From Candidatus Woesearchaeota archaeon (lineage in GTDB: Archaea; Nanobdellota; Nanobdellia; Woesearchaeales; ARS49): 9,821 bases of DNA. Where the stretch lies: NCBI GenBank assembly GCA_030630695.1, contig DAOVMP010000006.1:1-9821 (forward strand). Direction: 5' to 3'. Below are positions 6,364 through 9,821 of this stretch, piece by piece. A program made the translations under genes and the position numbers. Under the pieces are notes generated by a model. It did not search any database and was not told the origin of the DNA. It worked only from the letters and a program-made list of their open reading frames with translations. Each line of letters begins with the position of its first letter. Position 1 is the first letter of the stretch.

Positions 6364-6402
6364 ACAGGGTTGTGTTACCTGATTCGGAATCAGGTATCTT
6401 AC
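6364..6402. repeat. 39-nt repeat, copy B: tRNA-core fragment
   Basis: Gap-free partial copy of the tRNA-Leu-like anticodon and variable arms. On the - strand the loop reads TTCCGAA in place of CTTAGGA. No D-arm, T-arm or acceptor stem can be built around it, so it is a fragment, not a second tRNA. It also shares TTACCTGATTCGG with the D-arm region at 6183-6195. Confidence 0.65.
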
Positions 6403-6409
6403 TTTTTTT
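6376..6409 (+). terminator. Hairpin plus T7, intrinsic-terminator-like
   Basis: TACCTGATT-CGG-AATCAGGTA is a perfect 9-bp stem with a 3-nt loop (6376-6396), followed by TCTTAC and seven Ts (6403-6409) on the + strand. No + strand gene directly precedes it. It either backs up the 5996 terminator, ends an unknown + strand RNA, or insulates the DUF1653 gene. Confidence 0.5.
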
Positions 6410-6515
6410 CTTATTACTGTTTTAATAACTGTTTTGCAACAAAATCCGGAAAAACATCTGTTAAAATCGTAAACAATAACAAACGTATCGAATTTCTTTA
6501 AAAAACAAAAATAAA

Positions 6516-6546
6516 AAACCGAAAAATTTCTTGCGAAACCGAAAAA
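6516..6546 (+). promoter_or_regulatory. 11-bp direct repeat at the DUF1653 promoter
   Basis: AAACCGAAAAA occurs at 6516-6526 and 6536-6546, exactly 20 bp apart (about two helical turns). The second copy overlaps the expected BRE position just ahead of the TATA box. This is a candidate operator or activator site. Confidence 0.45.
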
Positions 6547-6548
6547 GA

Positions 6549-6554
6549 TTTATA
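6549..6554 (+). promoter_or_regulatory. TATA box of the DUF1653 gene
   Basis: TTTATA is centred about 26 bp before the ATG at 6577 and is preceded by a purine-rich GAAAAAGA. It predicts a leaderless mRNA. Confidence 0.6.
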
Positions 6555-6576
6555 GGAGATAATATTTATCCTTAAA

Positions 6577-6798
6577 ATGGTAAAACAAGGAATATATCAA
6601 CATTACAAAGGAAACTATTATGCAGTTTTGGGAGAATGCAGGCATTCTGAAACTGTAGAAGAAATGATTGTTTACATGGCACTTTATGAAACTGAAGAGT
6701 TTGGAAAGAATACAATCTGGGTAAGGCCTAAAAAAATGTTTGAAGAGACTATTACATTTGATGGCAAAGAAGTACCAAGGTTTAAGTTTATTAAATAG
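6577..6798 (+). CDS. DUF1653 family small protein
   Basis: 73 residues, the normal size for this family. The protein follows the DUF1653 pattern along its whole length: GIYQHYKGNYYAVLGECRHSET, then EEMIVYMALYE, WVRPKKMF and a C-terminal VPRFKFI. The family is widespread in bacteria and occurs in some archaea. It forms a small beta-rich fold and has no established biochemical role. The predicted transcript is leaderless, and no Shine-Dalgarno is seen before the ATG. The gene stands alone, with its own promoter and a possible direct-repeat operator. The following small gene has its own ribosome site 48 bp later and may or may not share the transcript. Confidence 0.88.
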   Translation: MVKQGIYQHYKGNYYAVLGECRHSETVEEMIVYMALYETEEFGKNTIWVRPKKMFEETITFDGKEVPRFKFIK

Positions 6799-6846
6799 AA
6801 AAATTAATATATTCTTATTCTAATAAGTATAAAAAAAGGTGAAAAT

Positions 6847-7113
6847 ATGATGTCTAAAATAACTGCTATGGAAGAACGGCGAAAGAAATCTAGAAAAACA
6901 GCGGCACAATTCTATGCTGCACCGCGAAAACCGCCAAGCGATAGTATGCTGCCAATATTTGATAAAAACCACACTCAAAACGCGATGGCGCGGTTTAACC
7001 AAACTAAATTCAAAAACACAGCAGAACGAACAAAAGCGTATAATAAGGTTATAAGAGCAGCTAGAAAGTATAAAATCGATATTGAAGACTTTAAGAAAAG
7101 AAGGCCTCGGTGA
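6847..7113 (+). CDS. Small basic protein resembling DUF6582
   Basis: 88 residues, strongly basic at both ends (ERRKKSRK near the N-terminus, KKRRPR at the C-terminus). The centre, LPIFDKNHTQNAMARFNQT followed by AERTKAYNKVIRAARKYKID, matches the small domain (DUF6582-like) found in bacterial, phage and archaeal proteins as LPI.D..H..NALARFNQ...AR. I recognise the pattern but cannot confirm the family number. The basic character suggests nucleic-acid contact, which is inference. Two adjacent ATGs exist (6847 and 6850). AGGTGA at 6837-6842 serves either, with 4 or 7 nt spacing, so the second is equally possible. A TATA-like AATTAATATATTC lies about 35-47 bp upstream. Confidence 0.75.
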   Translation: MMSKITAMEERRKKSRKTAAQFYAAPRKPPSDSMLPIFDKNHTQNAMARFNQTKFKNTAERTKAYNKVIRAARKYKIDIEDFKKRRPR

Positions 7114-7135
7114 AAAGAAATAATGTAGTTATCTC

Positions 7136-7155
7136 GCCTTTTCAGCAAAAAAGGC
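7136..7155 (+). other. Hairpin after the DUF6582-like gene
   Basis: GCCTTTT (7136-7142) pairs perfectly with AAAAGGC (7149-7155) around a 6-nt loop, 22 bp after the stop codon. No T-run follows, so it is a weak terminator candidate or an mRNA 3'-end stabiliser. Confidence 0.4.
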
Positions 7156-7176
7156 ACTACTGCTCTAAACACGAAC

Positions 7177-7185
7177 CTTTATATA
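7177..7185 (+). promoter_or_regulatory. TATA box of the cold-shock gene
   Basis: CTTTATATA predicts a transcript start near 7207-7208, giving a leader of about 48 nt. The same nine bases serve the grpE promoter at 8518-8526. Confidence 0.65.
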
Positions 7186-7207
7186 GTATCTATCTGTTTC
7201 TCACTCA

Positions 7208-7229
7208 TAAGACATTATTTGATGTCTTA
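7208..7229 (+). promoter_or_regulatory. 5'-terminal leader hairpin of the cold-shock mRNA
   Basis: TAAGACAT-TATTTG-ATGTCTTA is a perfect 8-bp stem beginning at the predicted transcript start. The ribosome site GAGGT (7239-7243) lies 10 nt beyond it and stays free. Roles in mRNA stability or temperature response are possible. Confidence 0.5.
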
Positions 7230-7255
7230 AATTAGTACGAGGTTTTAAAACAAAA

Positions 7256-7549
7256 ATGAAAGGAAATGTAAAGTTTTTCAACGCTGGTAAAGGCTTTGGC
7301 TTTATCGCTGGCGAAGATGGAAAAGAGTATTTTGTACATCAATCTGGAATAGCAGACGGTGTAACATTGCGTGAAAACGACGCTGTAATCTTTGACGTAG
7401 AGCAAGGAGACAGAGGTCCAAAAGCTGCAAATGTTAAGTTAGACACTGGTGCAGAAGCTCCTAAAGAAGAAGCAACTGAAGAAAGTTCCGAAGAAAAATC
7501 TGAAGAACAAACTGAAGAAGCTACTGAAGAAGAAAGCAAAGAAGAGTAA
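7256..7549 (+). CDS. Cold-shock-domain RNA-binding protein with acidic tail
   Basis: 97 residues. Residues 1-63 are a complete cold-shock domain: [17 protein letters not shown] with RNP1 KGFGFI (12-17), RNP2 YFVHQ (25-29), and the closing GPKAANVKL. The aromatic and basic RNA-contact residues are present. CspA-type proteins bind single-stranded RNA/DNA and melt secondary structure. Residues about 66-97 form a tail made almost only of Glu, Ser, Thr, Lys and Ala ([20 protein letters not shown]), which bacterial CspA (about 70 residues) lacks. The tail may tune nucleic-acid release or partner binding, which is inference. Start: ATG with GAGGT 12 nt upstream. It is a single-gene unit with its own TATA box, a leader hairpin and a strong T-rich 3' end. 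Cold-shock-domain proteins are patchy in archaea, so ancient transfer from bacteria is plausible. Confidence 0.92.
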   Translation: MKGNVKFFNAGKGFGFIAGEDGKEYFVHQSGIADGVTLRENDAVIFDVEQGDRGPKAANVKLDTGAEAPKEEATEESSEEKSEEQTEEATEEESKEE

Positions 7550-7565
7550 ATAAAATAATTCTTAT

Positions 7566-7590
7566 TATTTTTTTATTTTTTTTAATTTAT
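7566..7590 (+). terminator. T-rich terminator of the cold-shock gene
   Basis: Two long T-runs (T7 and T8, each broken by an A) follow the stop within 40 bp and have no hairpin. This is the usual archaeal poly-T terminator style. Confidence 0.65.
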
Positions 7591-7595
7591 GTAGT

Positions 7596-7997
7596 TTATA
7601 ATCCAAGCATCTCATCAATTCTATCTGCGCCTTTTTCTAACTCTTTGTAAGTTTTTTCAGAATCTCTTCTTAAGTCCTGAATTAAATCTTTTAGTTTTGC
7701 CTGTCTTAATGTATATTTTGTTCTAATCTGAGAAACCATACCTCTTTCTATAAGATTATTAATATGATGAACAACAGTTCCCCGACTTAAGTTTAAGTTA
7801 TTTGCTAATTCATCAGAAGATAATGGATGACGCATCTTAGCTGCTTTTAATAATTCAATAAAAACTCTAAAACAAGACTTGTCTCTGTCTCTTAGATTAA
7901 ACAACCCTAAGGAGTTGCCAAACCATTGCAACTCCTCATTAAGGGTTGTTCTTAAAGGCTTTCTAATCCTGATAATGGTTATTCGTTCTTTGAACAT
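7596..7997 (-). CDS. Winged helix-turn-helix transcriptional regulator
   Basis: 133 residues. The N-terminal 35 residues (IRIRKPLRTTLNEELQWFGNSLGLF) precede a winged helix at about 40-100: helix 1 SCFRVFIELLKAA, then PLSSDELANNLNLSRGTVVHHINNLIERGMV as the helix-turn-helix with recognition helix, and a wing RTKYTLR. A charged coiled-coil-like helix (about 103-131) follows and probably dimerises. The layout fits an ArsR/MarR-like wHTH group, and I know similar short regulators from DPANN genomes. No metal-binding cysteine motif is seen (a single Cys at 42), so metal sensing is unlikely. The target is unknown. A perfect palindrome 22-39 bp ahead of the start codon could be its own operator. No other in-frame Met exists near the start, and no good Shine-Dalgarno is present. 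Confidence 0.8.
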   Translation of the reverse strand: MFKERITIIRIRKPLRTTLNEELQWFGNSLGLFNLRDRDKSCFRVFIELLKAAKMRHPLSSDELANNLNLSRGTVVHHINNLIERGMVSQIRTKYTLRQAKLKDLIQDLRRDSEKTYKELEKGADRIDEMLGL

Positions 7998-8018
7998 TTT
8001 TTGCTCAACAAATTAAAC

Positions 8019-8036
8019 CTCGATTTTCGAATCGAG
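8019..8036 (-). promoter_or_regulatory. Palindrome ahead of the wHTH gene (operator or terminator)
   Basis: CTCGATT-TTCG-AATCGAG forms a perfect 7-bp inverted repeat 22-39 bp before the regulator start and 59 bp after the DUF3467 stop. As DNA it could be the regulator's dimer site. As RNA on the - strand, the stem is followed by GGTTTAATTT and could end the DUF3467 transcript. Confidence 0.5.
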
Positions 8037-8070
8037 ATTTTTCCTTATTTCTTTGGTTTAATTTCTTGGC

Positions 8071-8096
8071 AGCCATTTTTCTTTGAAAAAGTGGCT
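8071..8096 (-). other. Near-perfect hairpin at the DUF3467 gene end
   Basis: AGCCATTTTT (8071-8080) pairs with AAAAGTGGCT (8087-8096) over 10 positions with one wobble or mismatch, and the stem includes bases of the stop codon. It is followed by mixed sequence with no T-run on the - strand. Confidence 0.4.
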
Positions 8097-8448
8097 AACC
8101 AAAATAACTTGGACTTTCAGTAGAACCTTCAGTTGTTTCCATCTGTTTTTTATGCTTTTTTTCAGCTTTTTCCAATGCTTTAGGTTTTTTAATCTTGCCA
8201 AATTCTTCTTCATATTTTTTAATTACATTGTTAAGAACACCTAAAACCATCTTAGCATGCCATGGTTCTAAAAGAACCAAATTATGTTCTAGTAAGAATG
8301 ATGGTGTTTTAGCTCTTGGATCGGTTCTAGGGGTTATACTTTTAAAATCCAAGCTAAATTGTGTTGGTGTAAAATTTGCACTCATTTCGTGAGCAAAAAA
8401 AACATCTCCTTCTTTTATTTGAATATTAACTTTTGGTTGTTCAGTCAT
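8095..8448 (-). CDS. DUF3467 family protein
   Basis: 117 residues from the preferred ATG. The core matches DUF3467: FFAHEMSANFTPTQFSLDF, a central LVLLEPWHAKMVLGVLNNVIKKYEEEFGKI, then a Lys/Glu-rich tail (ALEKAEKKHKKQ) ending in a Ser/Thr/Glu-rich stretch. Members are about 90-120 residues, occur in bacteria and archaea, and have no established function. A GTG at 8457 gives a nine-base longer frame, but it lies inside GAGGTG (8455-8460), which is the ribosome site with 6-nt spacing to ATG 8448, so the shorter start is better supported. The TATA box at 8481-8494 gives a leader of about 14 nt. The gene is divergent from grpE, with TATA boxes about 35 bp apart. Confidence 0.85.
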   Translation of the reverse strand: MTEQPKVNIQIKEGDVFFAHEMSANFTPTQFSLDFKSITPRTDPRAKTPSFLLEHNLVLLEPWHAKMVLGVLNNVIKKYEEEFGKIKKPKALEKAEKKHKKQMETTEGSTESPSYFG

Positions 8449-8480
8449 AATAAACACCTCATCTTAAAGGTGGAAAACAG

Positions 8481-8494
8481 TTTAAATATATAAA
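8481..8494 (-). promoter_or_regulatory. TATA box of the DUF3467 gene
   Basis: The - strand reads TTTTATATATTTAA, centred near 8488. It predicts a start near 8462, just ahead of the GAGGTG ribosome site. Confidence 0.6.
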
Positions 8495-8517
8495 ACTTTC
8501 GCTGATAGAACCATAAG

Positions 8518-8526
8518 CTTTATATA
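8518..8526 (+). promoter_or_regulatory. TATA box of the grpE-dnaK operon
   Basis: CTTTATATA, identical to the cold-shock promoter core. It predicts a start near 8548 and a leader of about 38 nt to ATG 8586. Confidence 0.65.
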
Positions 8527-8550
8527 AGAGTAGTGTTTTACAGCTACTGC

Positions 8551-8567
8551 GTTGGCTTAAAGTCAAC
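8551..8567 (+). promoter_or_regulatory. 5'-terminal leader hairpin of the grpE-dnaK mRNA
   Basis: GTTGGCT-TAA-AGTCAAC is a 7-bp stem with one G-U, starting about 3 nt after the predicted transcript start and ending 9 nt before the GGGTGG ribosome site. Confidence 0.45.
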
Positions 8568-8585
8568 TGAAATATGGGTGGACAA

Positions 8586-9200
8586 ATGGCTAAGAAAATT
8601 GATAAAGAAATTAAGAAACTTCAAAAAGAAAGAAAAGTACATCAAAAGATCGCAGGAGAACATGATACAAGAACCCCTGAATTTAAAAATGCTGCTGAAA
8701 AAGTTCAAGAACTGAATGCAAAAATCGCAGAACTAACAAATGATCTAAAAAGAGTTCAAGCAGATTTTTCTAATTACTGTAAAAGAGAAGAAAAAGACAA
8801 AAAAGACTTTATTGAATATGCCTCTGCTTCAGTTATATGTGAGATATTACCTATTGTAGATGAACTTGAAATCGCAGTTAAAAAAATAAATGAATCTGAT
8901 AAAAAAGGAGTGCAAATGATACTAAATAAAATGAAAAAATTACTATCTGAAAAAGGAGTTACTGAAATTAACTGTGTTGGAGAAAAATTTGATCCACACA
9001 AGCACGAAGTTTTACAATCAGAAGAAGGAAAAGAAGAAGGAATTGTTTTAGAAGAACTACAAAAAGGATATGAAATTAAAGGAAAAATATTAAGATATTC
9101 AAAAGTTAAAATTTCAAAGGCTTATAATAATATTAAACCGGAGTCTGCGCCAAATGAAATTTGCCGAGACTCCAAACAAAGTTTGGAGGGAGAAAAATGA
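8586..9200 (+). CDS. grpE: Nucleotide exchange factor GrpE
   Basis: 204 residues from the preferred start. Residues 1-75 form the long, Lys/Glu-rich dimerisation coiled coil. The middle is the four-helix part ([20 protein letters not shown]). The C-terminal beta domain carries the GrpE signature: [18 protein letters not shown], then [24 protein letters not shown]. GrpE docks on the DnaK ATPase domain and speeds ADP release. A short, non-conserved tail follows. ATG 8574 is in frame four codons upstream, but GGGTGG (8576-8581) sits 4-5 nt before ATG 8586, making 8586 the likelier start (MAKKIDKEI). The gene overlaps dnaK by ATGA, so the two are translationally coupled. Archaea generally acquired this system from bacteria. 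No dnaJ is visible, and it may lie past the window edge. Confidence 0.95.
   Translation: MAKKIDKEIKKLQKERKVHQKIAGEHDTRTPEFKNAAEKVQELNAKIAELTNDLKRVQADFSNYCKREEKDKKDFIEYASASVICEILPIVDELEIAVKKINESDKKGVQMILNKMKKLLSEKGVTEINCVGEKFDPHKHEVLQSEEGKEEGIVLEELQKGYEIKGKILRYSKVKISKAYNNIKPESAPNEICRDSKQSLEGEK
9185..9190 (+). promoter_or_regulatory. Strong ribosome binding site of dnaK
   Basis: GGAGGG lies inside the end of grpE, 6 nt before the dnaK ATG. It lets dnaK initiate efficiently despite the ATGA overlap. Confidence 0.8.
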
Positions 9201-9821
9201 AAATAATCGGAATAGATTTAGGAACATCAAACTCTGCAGCAGCTATAATGGAGGCAGGCAGACCAAAAATAGTACCATCAGCAGAAGGAGCATCCTTATA
9301 TGGAAAAGCATTCCCATCTGTAGTTGGATTTACAAGCGATGGACAAGTTCTAGTTGGAGAACCTGCTCGTAGACAAGCAGTTAGCAATCCAAAAGGAACA
9401 GTAATGGCTGCAAAAAGAAAAATGGGAACGACATTCAAGTATAATATACATGGAAAAGAATACACGCCGCAGCAAATATCTGCATTTATCTTACAAAAGA
9501 TTAAAAAAGATACAGAAGCATTTTTAGGAGAAAAAATTTCAAAAGCAGTTATAACTGTTCCAGCATATTTTGATGATAATCAAAGACAAGCTACAAAAGA
9601 TGCAGGAACAATTGCAGGATTAGAAGTTGTTAGAATAGTTAACGAACCAACAGCAGCTTCACTAGCATATGGACTAGACAAAGGAACCAAAGAACAAAAA
9701 ATATTAGTTTTTGATTTTGGTGGCGGAACACTAGATGTTACAATAATGGAGTTTAGCGATGGAGTATTTGAAGTTAAATCTACATCTGGAGACACACAAT
9801 TAGGTGGAACAGATATGGATG
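9197..9821 (+). CDS. dnaK: Hsp70 chaperone DnaK (N-terminal part, runs off window)
   Basis: 208 complete codons of the ATPase domain are visible and the frame is open to the last base. Signatures in order: phosphate-1 loop [10 protein letters not shown] (4-13), [10 protein letters not shown] (53-62), the catalytic lysine in AAKRKMG (Lys73, matching E. coli Lys70), [20 protein letters not shown] (118-137), [12 protein letters not shown] (148-159), phosphate-2 [12 protein letters not shown] (172-183) and [11 protein letters not shown] (198-208). All catalytic motifs are intact. Between KMGTTF and [11 protein letters not shown] the protein is about two dozen residues shorter than E. coli DnaK, the known absence of the subdomain insertion in archaeal and Gram-positive Hsp70. 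With GrpE it refolds and protects proteins in the cytoplasm. The substrate-binding domain lies outside the window. Confidence 0.97.
   Translation, partial: MKIIGIDLGTSNSAAAIMEAGRPKIVPSAEGASLYGKAFPSVVGFTSDGQVLVGEPARRQAVSNPKGTVMAAKRKMGTTFKYNIHGKEYTPQQISAFILQKIKKDTEAFLGEKISKAVITVPAYFDDNQRQATKDAGTIAGLEVVRIVNEPTAASLAYGLDKGTKEQKILVFDFGGGTLDVTIMEFSDGVFEVKSTSGDTQLGGTDMD

Larger units (their letters stand above)
5993..6576. other. 584-bp structured intergenic region
   Basis: No credible protein gene lies here. It contains, in order: the operon terminator, a tRNA-Leu-like gene on the - strand (6057-6206) with an insertion in its T-loop, inverted and direct repeats (6219-6321), a 39-nt partial copy of the tRNA-like core (6364-6402) that also makes a hairpin with a T-run on the + strand, an A/T-rich segment with two ACTGTTTT copies (6416, 6428), and the promoter of the DUF1653 gene with an 11-bp direct repeat. 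It is less AT-rich around 6057-6206 than its surroundings, as expected for structured RNA. Confidence 0.7.

Noticed and set aside
6364..6402. A second tRNA gene (anticodon CCG on -, or CGG on +)
   Set aside because: Only an anticodon-like stem-loop exists. D-arm, T-arm and acceptor stem are absent on both strands.
6820..7172. Two - strand open frames opposite the DUF6582-like gene
   Set aside because: They overlap each other and a better-supported + gene with a Shine-Dalgarno and conserved motif. They show no recognisable domain.
7339..7539. A Ser-rich open frame on the - strand opposite the cold-shock gene
   Set aside because: It is the mirror of the Glu-rich tail codons. The + strand gene has a full cold-shock domain and a ribosome site.
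8533..8715. A 60-codon + frame overlapping the start of grpE
   Set aside because: It is out of frame with the clear GrpE coding sequence, Lys-rich from shared A-rich codons, and has no ribosome site.
9133..9795. Open frames on both strands overlapping the end of grpE and the start of dnaK
   Set aside because: They are shadows of the strongly conserved DnaK sequence, which is open to the window end.

Overview
The window looks like a piece of an AT-rich archaeal chromosome, most likely from a DPANN lineage of the Woesearchaeota/Pacearchaeota type. This placement is inferred from several signs: archaeal TATA boxes about 26 bp ahead of predicted transcript starts, leaderless or short-leader genes next to genes with GGTG/GGAGG ribosome sites, a TrmB-type regulator, a huge Asn/Thr/Ser-rich surface protein with a C-terminal anchor and an ITGAVIG segment, and a grpE-dnaK pair whose DnaK lacks the insertion typical of proteobacterial Hsp70. 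The species cannot be told from the sequence.

Layout. Bases 1-3728 (+) hold the 3' part of a very large secreted or cell-surface protein. It is open at the window edge and is built from cadherin/Ig-like modules, three Cys-pair tandem modules, a pentapeptide-repeat stretch, a PKD domain and a C-terminal membrane anchor. A TrmB-like regulator (3763-4482, -) converges on it. That regulator is divergent from a two-gene + operon: a five-repeat LRR protein (4576-5310) and, 1 bp later, a protein with two predicted membrane helices (5312-5992), closed by a hairpin/T-run terminator.

Bases 5993-6576 hold no convincing protein gene but are full of structure. A tRNA-Leu(UAG)-like gene on the - strand appears to be interrupted in its T-loop by about 62 nt. 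A 39-nt partial copy of its anticodon/variable-arm region lies 216 bp away. Between them are short direct and inverted repeats. The distal copy also forms a hairpin followed by a T-run on the + strand. This is the least ordinary part of the window.

Bases 6577-7549 (+) hold three small genes: a DUF1653 protein, a small basic protein resembling DUF6582, and a cold-shock-domain protein with a long acidic tail. Two - strand genes follow: a winged-helix regulator (7596-7997) and a DUF3467 protein (8095-8448). DUF3467 is divergent from grpE (8586-9200), which overlaps dnaK (9197 to the window end, partial) by ATGA.

Functional reading. The right half is stress-flavoured: an RNA-binding cold-shock protein and the GrpE/DnaK chaperone pair. 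Both the csp and the grpE transcripts are predicted to begin almost exactly at a short stem-loop, and their promoters share the same CTTTATATA core. The left half concerns the cell surface and an uncharacterised LRR/membrane-protein pair that may be controlled by the divergent TrmB-like regulator. I see no CRISPR array, prophage, complete transposon or obvious defence system.
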